From Toxorhynchites rutilus septentrionalis (Eukaryota > Arthropoda > Insecta > Diptera > Culicidae), in NCBI RefSeq assembly GCF_029784135.1, contig NC_073746.1, positions 17,126,416-17,190,415 on the forward strand: 64,000 bases of DNA, written 5' to 3'. Both the position numbers and the translations under genes were made by a program. Position 1 is the first letter of the stretch, and each line of letters starts with the position of its first letter. The notes beneath the pieces were generated by a model. It worked only from the letters and a program-made list of their open reading frames with translations. It made no database searches and was not told the DNA's origin. Positions 20,553 through 33,760 of this stretch are shown here, one piece after another.

Positions 20553-23500
20553 GTGTATGAGCGCAACAAAATTTATTTTTTTTTCCTTTTTTTATCTTAT
20601 TTGTTTATTTTAGGATCATTAGCATTTTAGCCGAATTTTAATCGTGTACATGTCACATATTTATCATATCTATAATTAGCACATTATACAGTTGCCATTT
20701 TTCGACGTAAGAGTATTCCCTTCAATACCATTACAAATGGTATATTTACACAGAAGCCATTTAGGCGTAAGAGTATTCCTTCTGTTCTTCCATTATCCAG
20801 ATAGACCAGCGGACAGCGGAAACAATTGATATGATCAGTTGATATGATCATTGAAACAGTTGATATGATGATTGTTGCGTGGACGTAGTTATTCTGTAAC
20901 AACACAAAGATGGTTAATGAGGGCCCAGAGTTTTGAATGTTCTTCTCTCGATTTTACAACATCATGTGTAACTTTTGAAGAACAAAACGTATCGTGATGA
21001 AATTTTGCCCGCTTAAAGAGAAACACTCTCAAAACAAGCTGATTTTGAATTGTAAGTGAAGGGGACATGCATTCAAGAAGGTGCAAGCCCAGTTTATTTT
21101 CACCTTATTTTCCTGTTGTATTCTGCCGTGATTTTTTGAAATCCATGGTCACAACTGTTCTAGTAAGCCAAGAAACTGGGTGGTGAAATATTACAAAATT
21201 CGTGGGACGTTATCATCTGTAAAAAAAAATAGACAATAAATTCAATGTTTATTTTACGAGCTTTAAAAAAACGAGATCAACATCGAGCCCGTGCTCAAAA
21301 CAGATGCGTACTACAATTGCACCTAAACTGTAAACAAAACAACGCAAGAGATAACCGAATTCACGTGTTAGCGGTTCACATCCGTCTGCTGGAAGCTGAT
21401 AATTCCACAAATAAAGACTTCACCAGTATGCCACTAATTATAATCGATGCAAAAGCGGAGAGAAAATTCCCATCATAGTTTACAAAACATGTCGTGCGAA
21501 GGGCAAAAACACTTTTTTTCCAATGACCTCACAGAGGAAAGGATGAAGCGTTGGCGAAACAATAGAACCAATCAACAGTGAAGAACACGTCAATCAGTTT
21601 GCAGTTATCGCCATGTGCATCCGATGACATTTGAAATGTTCACGCTGTCATCCTGATGTACAACCGGAATGACGTATGAACTGAATCGTTTTGCAACCAC
21701 TGGCCGTAACACTGATAGTAATTATTTTGCTGCGTTGAACAAATAAATCAGCGCAAAACAAGTGCCAAGCTAAGGACTGTGTGATACGATCATAAGTTGC
21801 TTCAGCTCCCGTACATTGTTATGATTTTCATCGATTCCAAGCGGTAAATAACACCCACTTAGCTTGTGTTGATTTGACTTCAAATTCATAACTGGTGTAT
21901 AAATATGACAACGTTTGGAAGGAAAATAATAAAAAAAGGTTCAAAGTGCAACGCGTAGCGAATTCCCATTGACTCATCCCTCATCCGGATGTGTGGAAAA
22001 TGAGTGCGCGGAGCGCGCGCGAATCGGAAAAAAAAATCATAAACATCACAATCACGTTCTCGACATCTCTTCCGCATTTTGCGTCTACAAAGATTCCGTT
22101 ATTCTACGGTTTGTGTTTTTCTCTATGCTAGAAAAATCACGATCACAACCAAATTATCTTTCTTTCGGATGCTGTCATTGAGTTTACCCGAGTCGCGCAT
22201 GACACGCGAAGAATAAAGACGCTGACAGTAAACAAACAAAGAGCGGCATATTAGGTAACGAAGATGCGGATTTCGCCGCGATTAAGTCAGAATGATTTAG
22301 CGAGAATATTGACCCAAAAGCTTTTAGTAACCATGAGTGAAAATTACCCGTTTGTTTTCCTGACAGCCGGCAATTAATGCACACAAAGGACGTTATCAGT
22401 TGAAGCATCCGAACGAGATGATCATTCTGTGAGTGTCAGTTGGGTTTTTTTGCGAGCAACCATGCGCCTAACGAGGTTCGATATTGTTCTCAGATTTTCC
22501 GCACCAAACTTGCGAACCTGAAACAATTGTTACCTATGGATTTAATTGCCACCATAATCAAATGCTGGAATTTTTCCACTTCTACCTTTGGTGGGGATTC
22601 TACGATGAACGAACCTGTTCGAACGTCCGTTCCGTACGGTCAGTCGTATTGATGATGCATTAGAATTTGTGATTACTGACGCGTACGCAACAATGTTGTT
22701 GTATCTGCCACAAATCGATAATGAGTAGCTTTCGTGTTTGTCTGAGAATTCGATGGAAAGCGTTACGTTACGCGGAACAATCTCTGAATGAAAAGTGATA
22801 TTCTGTTCAGTCGCTCATGTGCATAGGTGCTAATCGATGATCAGCGTTTAATCATTGGCGTAGTTGTTAAGTGCAACTACTAATTGACAATCATAGGATA
22901 ATTGCTTGATTATAGTCGACGTCGAGAATCTCATGGTCAATCGTGACTTGTTGGAGGCGAAAATCTCACCCGTGACGTTCACGGGAGATTTGTAATTCCT
23001 CATTTAATCGTGTTGGGCACTATCATTTTTCATTTGTGCTCAGAATAGGTGTGATGCTAATCATATATCAAATTAGATTAATATTCTACTTGGGAAACAA
23101 ATGCATTTTGTAATTGTATATGACAGGGTAATCTTTTTAGAAGTTCAAACCTTTATTCCTGACAGTCACGCTTTATTTGCAACATGCCACAAGAAAGAGA
23201 AACTCAGTTTGAACTACCATTTCATCATAGAAAGACTCACATCCGAGCACTTTATTACCGAAAGTCGAGCTCTTTGATAAATATGTTCGTGAACGCAAAT
23301 ACCATTTAATTATGCTCAGTGATGAAGCTCATTTCTGGACGAATGCATACGTAAACAAACGAAATGGTTTTTTTTTCTCTATTATGGTGACTTTCAACAC
23401 ATTTTGGCTGGTTCGTCACCTTTACTTCCATTTTTGGAGTGAGAATTGAACTCGTGACCAGAGATGCCAACCTTCCTGATTTTTCAGGATTTCCCAGACT

Positions 23501-24408
23501 TTTTTAAACGCTCCCTGATATCCTGACGAACACTTCAATTTCAGAAATGATCCTGATTTTTCCTGATTTTTGTACTCTTTACATTATCCGTTATAAATAT
23601 ACTGGTTTTCATGCCAAAGTTTTCTGTCATGATAGTTCTCCGGTTCACACTTGTATGTATCCTACATGAGGTTAAATTATCTAGACACAGCTTTTTTTAC
23701 CTCTACCCTCAATTGTTTCCATAACAGTGCTAGAAAATTTTATGAAACCAAATTGTCTGACGAATTTATGAATTTACAACGAGATTAAGTTTGAGGAGCA
23801 ACATTGCTTTATTGAGGATAATTTGTATGTAGATGTATCCCAGAGTTATTAATGTAGGAATACGTTTCAGAGTGTAAAATTACTCAAGAGAAATTTTTTG
23901 AATAATGATGGGACTATGGTAAATATATCTATAACCGTACTAAATTTAATAAAAATAAGGAAAAATTCAACAAGTCTTCCACTGTTGATATGCTTTCCAT
24001 ATTTGTTGATTAAAGATTCATTCCAAAGCATGGGTGATGAATTCAGTGAAAATTTGAATATTGATTTCTCTGCATTGACTGTAGTGATGCTATAGGTTTT
24101 TCGGAAAAAATATAAACGATCAAAAAGTCAGGCGAAATACTAACATTTCCGCTTATGCGAGGATTTATTCCATGCTTATTAATTGTTTTACTTATCCGGT
24201 CTTCTCCCGAAGGGAGATATACTCTGTTTCTGGTGAGATTTGGAATGGATTCCGTATAACGAGTTACTACCTGTTTATCACATGTATGGCTCGCAGCAGT
24301 TTTCGACGAGGAAAAATACGTGTTCTGGGAGGATAGAATATTTAAGCTGTGTGAAAGATGGCGAAAAATTGTGAAACAGGACTATGAATATAAAATTAAA
24401 TTATATAT
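20553..24408. other. Intergenic sequence, no gene identified
   Basis: No domain or RNA gene is recognisable. A partial SINE lies at 23377-23459. At 23461-23570 there is a repetitive segment with several CCTGATTTTTCAGG-like units. Open frames here do not exceed about 77 codons. Confidence 0.45.
23377..23459 (-). mobile_element. Partial SINE, copy 3
   Basis: The complement of this segment matches the body and B box of the SINE at 567-727 (GGTCACGAGTTCAATTCTC present). The A box and 5' head are missing. Confidence 0.7.
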
Positions 24409-24931
24409 TTTTTTTTAATCCAAAATATATATTTTTATTAAGGCTCATATGGCGTCAGCCTAACGGGGCCAGGAGTTCAATATTTTGACAATGTTTGCTT
24501 ACAACTATGTTAGTAATATGTAACCGATTACTCGCGGTTTGCTCGAGGTTAGTATTACAAGTGTTCTCATAATTGGGATGTTGCAGTCTTCAGTGCTCTG
24601 TACGTGTGCCCGACATGGGATACTTCCTATTGGGATGCAGCTGACCGTTAATCAGCAACGCCCCCCTAGTCTGCATCCCATATCTAGCGTGGTGCGTCTT
24701 TCTCGACTCGAGGAATCCAGGATAGAATGATCACTAGCCGGCGCAATCATCAGCTCGTGTAGAGTTGTCATGAGCGGTACAACCTTTGGCTCTTGTTGAA
24801 TCATCAGTGGACTGCACAACCTTCGGCCCGTGTATCTGTAAAGAGTTTGTGTATGTATTGCCGCGACTAAGTAAAAGTTTATCGATCGGATAGGAGGGAT
24901 ACGAAACGGGGACACAACGAAGGAAACATCA

Positions 24932-25748
24932 TTAAACGTTGACATCGGCGTTTCTGAGGAACAGGTATAGATGGAGCAGAAGATCAGGATCACGGCTACC
25001 TAAGATATCCCGGACGGGGATATCCGATTGTCTGCCTTGTGCCCTCAATGCTCTGGAGAGCTGAGAGCGGGCAGCATGGAACCGGATACACGACCAGACA
25101 ACATGCTCGATGTCGTGGTAGCCATCGCCACAATCACACAGATTGCTTGTTGCGAGCCCAATGCGATAAAGATGCGCGTTTAGGTTGTAGTGATTGGACA
25201 TAAGCCGAGATATCACGCGAATGAAATCACGACCTACATTCAATCCCTTGAATGCACTCGTCGAGACCTTAGGGATGATCGTGTGTAACCAATGACCGAA
25301 CTCATCTTCACTCCACATGCGCTGCCAACTTACGAGCGTGTGCTGACGAGGAATGTGGAAAAATTCATTATAAGCAATTTGCCTTTCAAAAAGTGTGCCT
25401 TCTAAAGCGCCCACCTTAGCTAGCGAGTCCGCATTCCCCGGAATCGCGCAATGAGAGGGATCCCATGCTAAGGTAATCTTGAATAATTTTTCGACCAAAA
25501 TACTCAATAGATGTCTTATTCTTGTTAGGAAATAAGATGAGCGTTTATCAACTTTAATTGAGCGGATTGCCTCTATTGAGCTGAGACTGTCTGAAAAAAA
25601 AAAATAATGGTCGATGGGCAGTTTTTCAATGATCCCTAGAGCATAGTATATCGCACCCAGTTCAGCGATATGCACGGATCAAGGATCTTTGAGTTTGAAA
25701 GAGGCACTGGAATTTTCATTGAAGATGCCGAAGCCAGTGGACCCGTTT
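24932..25748 (-). pseudogene. I-like ORF2, RNase H and C-terminal part
   Basis: Reading resumes right after the insertion with INGSTGFGIFNENSSAS. A stop before the next methionine separates it from the 247-codon open part that starts HIAELGAIYYAL. RNase H residues seen are the glutamate in AELGAI, the aspartate in FSDSLSS and the last aspartate in GNADSLAK, where two residues (usually EK) are missing. The C-terminus has a CCHC-like CDCGDGYHDIEHVVWSC. RNase H removes the RNA strand during reverse transcription. This copy is inactive. Confidence 0.8.
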
Positions 25749-25760
25749 ATGTATGAACCG
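25749..25760. repeat. Target site duplication, left copy
   Basis: ATGTATGAACCG is repeated exactly at 28715-28726 and brackets the RTE-like element. Joining the flanks across one copy restores the ORF2 frame TDGSYINGSTGF-like order seen in the related copy at 39499-40905. Confidence 0.9.
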
Positions 25761-28714
25761 GTACATTGGTAAATGGTTGGTAAATGACTGGACTAAGCGT
25801 ACCATCGGTACTTCGCGTACCTGCAGGCATAAAATAGACCCCATTCGTGGTCCTTAGCTTCCTGTCCAGTAACTCCTATCCCTACCTCCCAGTGGTGCCG
25901 GCTGGGGTACGAGTAACCATAATGAAGATCGGGTAACCAACCCCGGTGGGATCTTGGTCGTATGCTGACAGGGAAGGGGGTCTATCCGAGCGTCTGTTCA
26001 CCATGGAGGTGCGGCTCAAAACAGCGTCTGATCCCCATGTTAGGGGCGTCTGATCACTGTCTTCGTGCCAGCGGGGACTCTAAAAAGAGCTGTGCACGAC
26101 GGTCCTCCAGCGAGACAGGGGATTGGTGCAGGCCCTGCAAGCCATCCGTAAAAATAAAACGCACAGGAAAATTCACAAAGAAATTCGAGACAGGACAATC
26201 GGACTAGACCCACGCAAAGAACACGGACTAGAGATTGGAAACTCGGAACATGGAACTGCAAGTCTCTCAATTTTTTTGCGAATACCCGAATTCTTTCGGA
26301 AATATTGAGAGCCCGCAATTTCAACATCGTAGCGCTGCAGGAGGTGTGCTGGAAAGGTTCGATGGTGCGATCGTTCCATGGTGGATATACCATCTATCAG
26401 AGCTGCGGCAACACACACGAGCTGGGTACAGCTTTCATCGTGATGGGGGAGAGGCAAAAACGGGTGATTGGTTGGTGGCCGATCAATGAGAGAATGTGCA
26501 GATTGAGGATGAGAGGCCACTTCTTCAATATCAGCATTATCAACATCCACAGCCCCCATCTAGCTAGCACCGATGACGATAAAGAAGAATTCTACGCGCA
26601 GGTAGAGCGTGAATACGATCGCTGCCCAAAACACGATATCAAAATCGTCATCGGTGATTTGAACGCTCAGGTCGGCCAGAAGGAGGAATTCAGACCGGTA
26701 ATTGGTAGGTTCAGCGCCCATCAGCGAACCAACGAAAACGGCCTAAGACTTATCGAATTCGCTGCCTCCAAGAACATGGCCATACGTAGCTCCTTCTTCC
26801 AGCACAGCCTCTAATACCGTTACACCTGGAGATCACCACAGCAAACAGAAACACAAATTGACCACGTTTTGATCGACGGTCGGCACTTCTCGGATATCAT
26901 CAAAAAAAAAGCGCCGCCTGGAAGAGAAAGAGTGTGAGGAGATGGAGCTGCTTTATCGATCTCGAGAATCGCGGAAGTTCTTCAAGATACTAAACGCCTC
27001 GCACAAAGCTTTGCGCCGCGGGCCGAAATGTGCAGAAACAAGGAAGGAGGCATCTTGACGAACGAACGCGAGGTGATCGAAAGGTGGAGGCAGCACTACG
27101 ATGAACACCTGAACAGCGCGCAGACAGGAGACCTAGACGGCGTTGAGGAGGACTACACCGGTGCAATGAACAACGACGACGTACCACCCCCAACGATGGG
27201 TGAAGTTAAGGAGACCATTAATCAGCTCAAGAACCACAAAGCAGCCGGTAAGGATGACCTCGTAGCGGAGCTCTTCAAGGGAGGTCCGAGAAAACTTGTA
27301 GAGTGTGTGCACCGGTTGATAGTCAGGATTTGGGACACAGAACAGCTACCGGAGGAGTGAAAGGACGGGGTAATCTGCCCCATCTATAAAAAAGGCGACA
27401 AGTTGGATTGTGGGAACTATCGTGCCATCACAATCCTGAATGGTGCCTACAAAATTTTGTCTCAGATCCTCTTCCGCCGCCTATCGCCAATAGTAAGTAG
27501 ATTTGTGGGAAGTTATCAGACCGGATTCATGCCCGGTTGCTTGACGACGGACCAGATTTTTACACTGCGGCAGATCCTCCAAAAGTGCCGCGAGTATCAG
27601 GTCCCTACACACCACATCTTCGTCGACTTCAAGGCCGCATATGATACAATCGACCTACGACAGCTATGGAGGATCATGGACGAACACGGCTTTCCCCCAA
27701 AGCTGACAAGACTGATTCAGGCAACGATGAACGGTGTGCGGATCTCAGGTGAGCTGTCGGAATCATTTGAGACTCACACGGGACTTCGACAAGGCGATGG
27801 AATCTCCTGTCTGCTCTTCAACGTGGCGCTGGAAGGTGTTATGCGGAGAGCGGGCTTCAACATGCGGGGCACGATTTTCAACAAGTCTAGTCAGTTTATC
27901 TGCTTCGCCGACGACGTGGACATAATCGGAAGAACACATGCGACGGTAGCCGACTTGTATACCCGACTGAAACACGAAGCAGGGCTGATTGGGCTTGGGA
28001 TCAATGCGTCTAAGACTAAATACATGCTAGCTGGAGGGACTGATCGCAAAAGAGTTCTTCTTGGTAGTAGTGTTGTGATCGACGGCGACGAGCTCGAGGT
28101 AGTAGAGGAATTTGTCTACCTTGGCTCGTTGATAACAACTGACAACAACAACAGCCATGAAATTCGAAGACGCATTGTCAATGGATGTCGTGCCTACTAT
28201 GGGCTCCGCAAATCCTTGAGGTCCAACAAACTCCGACCCCATGTACAAATCCCTAATTCGACCGGTTGTTCTCTATGGGCACGAAGCATGGACGATGCTT
28301 GAAGAGGACTCACAAGCGCTTGGAGTTTTCGAACGCCGAGTGGTCAGAACAATATACGGTGGTGTACAGGAAAGCGGAGTATGGAGAAGGAGAATGAACC
28401 ACGAACTGGCGCAACTCTACGGCGAACCCAGCATTCAGAAAGTCGCCAAGGCTGGACGAGTGCGATGGGCAGGGCATGTTGCAAGATTGCCGGACAGCAG
28501 CCCTGCAAAGATGGTGTTCGCATCGAATCCGGTAGGAACAAGAAGGAGAGGAGCCCAGCGAGCGAGGTGGTTGGACCAGGTGGAGCAGGACTTGGCAAGA
28601 ATCGGTGCAGCCGGGAGTTGGAGAACTGCAGCCATGGATCGGAACTATTGGCGAAAAATTGTGATGAAGATCTAATCTCTCAATGGGATGTAGTATCATT
28701 GTAAATTAAAAAAA
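25761..28714 (+). mobile_element. RTE-like APE-type retrotransposon inserted in the I-like element
   Basis: The insertion is flanked by a 12-bp duplication and ends in ATTGTAAATTAAAAAAAA. Endonuclease and RT are encoded on the plus strand, and there is an internal deletion near 26905-26910. The architecture (single ORF with AP endonuclease and RT, short A-rich end, about 3 kb) fits the RTE group. Clade assignment is from memory of similar Aedes elements and is tentative. Confidence 0.8.
26180..28675 (+). pseudogene. RTE-like endonuclease/reverse transcriptase, broken
   Basis: The AP endonuclease begins with LGTWNCKSLNFFA (about 26240-26280), then LQEVCWKGS and IVIGDLNAQVG (about 26645-26675). 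A stop at 26812-26814 and a deletion of several hundred bases remove the endonuclease C-terminus and part of the linker (reading HVLIDGRHFSDII, then RRLEEKE-like sequence). The RT follows from about 27028, with a nonsense TGA at 27358. Motif A is FVDFKAAYDTID, motif B TGLRQGDGISCLLF, and the catalytic box CFADDVDII. A frameshift near 28240 leads to the C-terminal RWAGHVARLPD block. The four lesions make it inactive. Confidence 0.8.
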
Positions 28715-28726
28715 ATGTATGAACCG
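28715..28726. repeat. Target site duplication, right copy
   Basis: ATGTATGAACCG directly follows the A-run of the RTE-like element, identical to 25749-25760. The first A may belong to the tail. Confidence 0.9.
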
Positions 28727-31240
28727 TCAGTAAAGAACATTTTATCAGAACTAACTTTCCCATATTCTGCCGAAAATATCGGCGGAATAGAATCGGAGCG
28801 TAGGTGATCTGGGATTCCATGGATTTTTTGTCGCATGGACAGATAAAAAATAACAGAAGAATTGCAAAAGTATGGGAAGCAAACTTGGTCGGAGATGCTT
28901 GGTGAAGAGTGCACGTCGTGGGTAAGGTACTCATGGTATAAAGACATAAAACTTGACTGAGGAGTCAGTTGGAGTAGATTTTCGAAGTTATCGATCACCA
29001 ATGGATTCATGATCTTGCAACGGATGAGAAATCTGTAGGATAATTCTGTGAACCGAAGAGCTTCGAGACTCATCGTATGTGTCGAATGCAAACACCCCAT
29101 GGCTATACGCAAGCAACGATATTGTATCCTCTCCAGCTTGAGAATATGAATCCTGGCAGCTGATCGGAAGCAAAAACTGCTATATTCCAACACTGATAAT
29201 ATCCTTGTTTTGTACAACTTAATGAGGTCTCCTGGATGGGCGCCCCACCATGCTCCGGTAATTGATTGGAGAAAATTGATTCTTTGCTGGCATTTCTGTT
29301 TCAGATACGCAACGAGTCTTCCCCAGGTGCATTTAGAATCAGAATATACACCCAGGTATTTGAAAAACTTAGAGTGCATGATCGTTTTGCCGGATAGGTG
29401 AAGCTGGAATTGGGCGGGTTCGTGCTTCCTAGAAAAAACGACCATTTCAGTTTTCTCCGTAGAGAATTCGATACCCAGCTTGAGGGCCCACGTGAACAGA
29501 TTGTTCAGGGTATCTTGCAACGACTTTTGCAGAAAGACGGGATCAGTACCCGTGAAGGAAATGACTCCATCGTCTGCAAGATGTCTCAGCGCACAGTCTC
29601 TAGTTAGCGCGAGACAATCATTCGTCCCTTTACCTCGGCGGAAGCCAAACTGCGTATTTGACAGCAAATTGTTCGCTTCAACCCATTTGTCCAAACGAAG
29701 TAGAATCATTTTCTCTAACAATTTACGAATACAGGATAACATTGCAATCGGCCTATACGAATTGTGATCGCAAGCCGGCTTGTTGGGTTTTCGTATGGCT
29801 ATCACTCTCACTTGTCTCCAGTCATGCGGGACAATATTCAGCCCCAGAAACTTGTTGATCAAGTTCGGCAAACGCTGTTTTGCCAAGTCGGGAAGATTCT
29901 TGAACAAGTTGAATTTAATCTTGTCCGATCCCGGAGCTGAATTGTTACATGAGAGAAGGGCAATTGAGAATTCTACCATCGAATAATTCTCATAATCGCA
30001 TTGGAGCGGAATATCGCGTACGACGTTTTGTGCAGGAACGGAGTCTGGGTAAACCTTCCGTGCAAAGTTAAAAATCCAACGGTCAGAGTATTCCTCACTT
30101 TCGTTTGTATGGTTCCAGCCACGCATTTTCCTAGCCGTATTCCAAAGAGTGCTCATAGCGGTCTCCTTTGACGAACTTCCGCCAATATCCACGCTTTTTT
30201 GCTTTAATCAAACCTTTCAGTGTGGCTTCTAGAGCTTGGTACTTTCGAAACCATTCCACTAATCCAGTTTTCCTGAATTTTTTGAAAGCGGATGATTTTT
30301 CAAGGTAGACCTTTGAACATTCCTTGTCCCACCAAAGTGATGGAGGACGACGTCGGAAAGTGGTAGCCGGTACACGTTTCTTTTGAGCTTGAAGTGCGCT
30401 TTCGTAAATCAAACTCGATATAAAGTTATACTCTTCGAGTGGAGGAAGTTCATGCATTGAAACAATTGCTTCAGATATTATTTCCGCAAATGTTCTCCAG
30501 TCAATATTCTTCGTGAGGTCATACGAAATATTGACTGACTCACGAGAGCTTGATTCATTAGCGATCGATAAAATTATTGGTAGGTGATCACTACCGTGGG
30601 GATCTTGGATTACCTTCCACATGCAATCCAGGGATAACGAAGAAGAGCATAAAGATATGTCTAGCATGCTTGCCCGTGCAGGAGGATTGGCTATTCTGGT
30701 TGCTTCCCCAGTATTCAAAACTGTCAATTTGAAGTTGTCGCACAGATCATAAATCAAAGTGGCACGGTTGTCATCGTTGAGTGATCCCCATGCTGTTCCA
30801 TGGGAGTTGAAATCACCTAAGATTAACCGCGGCTCCGGCATTGCCTCGATAGTATCAAAGAACTGATGGCGGCCTACCGTAGTTCTGGGAGGGATATATA
30901 TCGAAGCAATGCAGAGTTCTTTGCCATTGATTTGTGTCTGGCAAGCAACAACTTCAATGCCTGTCATCGATGGGAGAGTGACTCTATAGAAGGAGTGACA
31001 TTTTTTATTCCCCAATAGTACGACACCAAACGAGTCATTTCGATCGAGGCGAATAATGTTGAAATCGTGGAAATTCAGCTCGTCGGCTGAAGAAAGCCAT
31101 GTTTCACACAGGGAAAATACATCACAGTTAGAGTTATGAACTAAAAATTTAAATTGATCTAGTTTAGGGATGATGCTCCTGCAATTCCACTGTATTACAG
31201 TGGTAAATTCCTTGACCTCTTGCACTGAATCAGGCATCAA
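28727..31240 (-). pseudogene. I-like ORF2, endonuclease and reverse transcriptase part
   Basis: The AP endonuclease frame (31240-30131) contains IQWNCRSIIPKLDQF, LCETWLSS, ILGDFNSHGTAWG and GSDHLPIIL, a complete set of endonuclease motifs. A frameshift near 30160-30190 leads to the RT frame (30192-28727), with APGSDKIKFNLFK and YRPIAMLSCIRKLLEKMI. An internal deletion then joins LALTRD directly to a remnant of the catalytic box (HLADDGVISF), removing motif A and motif B. It continues with FKYLGVYSD and ends in MFFTDGSYI, the first RNase H aspartate, where the RTE-like element is inserted. Confidence 0.85.
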
Positions 31241-32270
31241 GGGAAATGAACGCTGTCAAAAAACCACATTTTTCTTTCAAAAATGTTCTCACAATCGGAA
31301 GCAAACATAATATTATGCTTTTAAGAGGGTTGTTTATATTTAAAGCATTTAAAATGTTGTCCACCAGGTCAGAATGCGCAAGCAAGCCAGATTGTGGCTG
31401 TTGCCTCGACCGCGAAAAAGGAACAGACGTGTTGTGTGCTGCGTGCGTAGAAGAACCGCTTAAACCAGGAGGTACTTGCTTCGGTCTATTCTCAGCACGT
31501 TCAATTCGAGTTTTCATTCCAACTTGGGAAGTTTCGGTCGTCTTTCTGGGGAGTGATGGAAAAGAAGTAATTTTTCTTTTCCTGACGGCACCCTGCGATG
31601 TACCGGAACTTCCAGCATTGGGAGCGTCAGCAACAGGCTCGTCGTTCTGCAGAATGGAGTAGGGATTGTCCTGAGTCGTTGGAACGGAACTCTTAAGCAT
31701 TTCTGCATAAGTCCGCTATAAACGTTCCTTTAAGGAACGCTTGATTTTTCCCCTCGTTGTTTGTACACCGGGCATTGAATAATATCATGAGGAGTCCCGC
31801 CGCAATGAAGACACTTGTGCTCTCTCGTGCAAGGATTCTCATCATGGCTCTCTCCACAATCTGCGCAACGTTTTTTTATTGCAACAAAAGGCGGCCGTGT
31901 GACCGAGTTGCATGCATTTGTTGCATTTCATTACCCGGGGTACAAACAACCGAACAGGTAAACGAAGTGCACCTATTGCAACGTAGTTTGGAAGGGCGGA
32001 ACCCTCAAAAGTCACACGAAAAGAGTTTGTTCGATTGATGACAAAAGAGTTGTTATTTTTAAGTGACACAGATTTCAGTCGCATGCAAGAATCTTCACAC
32101 TTTTAAGTGAAGAGTTCTTGAAGCGACCGACACCATCGAGTATCTCTTTTCGAGTCAAACCCTTTTCGTTTATTACACCGTCTATTTCAACGTTGCAACA
32201 GGGTACGTATACGCGATACTCAATCGCAAAGAGATTACACAAGAGATTATAATTGTGTATGATCATTCCT
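31230..32270 (-). pseudogene. I-like ORF1, gag-like protein with CCHC knuckles
   Basis: From the minus strand there is an N-terminal RNA-binding part (VEIDGVINEKGLTRKEILDG near 32160), then three zinc-knuckle-like motifs. CNKCMQLGHTAAFC lies near 31880-31920, followed by CADCGESHDENPC and CLHCGGTPHDIIQC (about 31770-31860). The C-terminal part runs from 31700 to the stop and overlaps the start of ORF2 by about 11 bases. The reading frame changes at least twice (near 32080 and 31850), so this copy is broken. The protein would bind element RNA. Confidence 0.75.
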
Positions 32271-32290
32271 TAAGATTCAACTATGTTTCC

Positions 32291-33400
32291 ATAGCAATCC
32301 TAGGAGTAAACGCACGCACAATTAAGCTAATCTGACGAAACATAGTTCAATTTAATTTCAAAGTAAGTCGTCTATTTCTATCTGCTAATCAGCTAAAATT
32401 TCATTGAATTGAAATTCATTATTAGGACCTCAAAAGGAAGTCGATATTTGTTCGAGGAGTAATTAGGCTCGAGGGCCGTACCGAATTTGTAAGCTCGTTG
32501 AACGATAGATTTATTCAATATGTAATAATTAATGAAATATAAAATTTCTAGCTTTAAGCATTACGCTAAAAAGAATCGGTGTTTGATTTTATTCCCGAAC
32601 AAAGTATATGGTGAAGATGAAGTGATAACAGATGACTCTTCCTGTCACCAACTAGGTAAATTTAATGATTCGTCGAAACAGCAAGGTCAAAATCAATGAA
32701 TTTTCCCAATTTTTCCATCACTCAATGCAAGTATTGTATGAAAATACTAAAGTTACACATACCCTTCACACAAGTAATATTCATTCATCAATGCCGTTCC
32801 CAACATTTCACCAAACACAATTCATATTCTTCCGAAGGCTGATAACAGTGATGACAATAGCAATGCGCTTTAGTTACTCCAAATAAACACACCGGATCGA
32901 ACGGAACGCACAAAGCCGCTCCGATGACAGTAAGTATGTAAGTCAACAACACCTCCAACCTCCGCTGCTGCAGTCGAACCGTCTTCGAGGTTCAAACTTG
33001 TTATCGGGGTGATTATTGATGATTAATTTCCCTTGCAGCGTGTTGTGTACATATTGAAGAAATACACCCAAACAGCCTCCTCCCAATCATCGTCATCGGC
33101 GCGGGTTGCATTCGACCCATTTGCCATCGATGAACTTCGGAGCGCGAATCGACGAAGCGAATTCACCCGGTTTAGAGGCACCCGTTCTGTTGTAATGTGT
33201 TGGCTGCGGCGGCGGCGGCTGCGGAGGAGGCCTCTCGCATAGCTCACATACCCGAGGGCGGCCAGTTGTTCTTTGTCTTTGGTTTGAGTTAGATCGTTTC
33301 GGCTGTAACTTCTATCGAATCGAATCGGTCGCGTTTCGCGTTCGGTTCTCTGTATCGCGCAAATCAATCTGCGTTTATATTTTATTTTGTTCTGTGACGC
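32291..33400. other. Gene-upstream region, no coding feature
   Basis: Single-copy-looking sequence with no domain-bearing frame. It contains a GCGG-rich run near 33207-33235, which reads as CTGCGGCGGCGGCGGCTGCGG. It may hold promoter elements of the downstream ABCG gene, but I see no decisive core motif. Confidence 0.35.
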
Positions 33401-33760
33401 TGCTAACTGATAATAGTCGTGTTCAACAAATTGGTAGCGTCGAAGAAGCTTGTCTTCATTTGTTCACTGGACAGCGGTCAGAGTGGACCAACGACTGCTG
33501 GTAAAAGCTCTCCCCCAGGTCCTAACTGTGGGAAGACCAGAAAAGAAAGAAAGAAAAATTGACGATCTTCGCTGAAGATGAAATAGTGGGTGAAGAGAAA
33601 GAAAGTACATCAAAGTGATTCTTCTGTTTTTGTGAATGGTCGGCGTGATTCATTAGAAAGTACGCCAGAATTCTTCGAAGGCAAGACAAAAACCGAAAAG
33701 AGTGAGAAGAAATAAAAGTGATTTAAGAGAGCCAAAGTGTGTGAGTGGGTGTACAAAAGC
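33401..33760 (+). other. Probable 5' UTR of the ABCG gene
   Basis: A purine-rich stretch with many GAA/AAG words and stops in all plus frames leads directly into the ATG at 33761 (context AAAGCATGG). No splice acceptor is obvious close to the ATG. The transcription start is not determined, and upstream non-coding exons are possible. Confidence 0.4.

Larger units (their letters stand above)
24409..32290 (-). mobile_element. I-like non-LTR retrotransposon interrupted by an RTE-like element
   Basis: Read on the minus strand the order is gag-like ORF1 (about 32270-31230), ORF2 endonuclease then RT (31240-28727), the RTE-like insertion (28714-25761), ORF2 RNase H (25760-24932), 3' UTR and A-rich tail at 24409-24417. 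Removing the 2.95-kb insertion leaves about 4.9 kb, close to an I-type element that has lost its 5' end. Its own target duplication could not be resolved. It sits about 1.5 kb upstream of the ABCG first coding exon. Confidence 0.8.

Noticed and set aside
33737..33760. GTG start eight codons upstream of the ABCG ATG
   Set aside because: The ATG at 33761 has a good context and a normal N-terminus. Non-AUG initiation is not needed.
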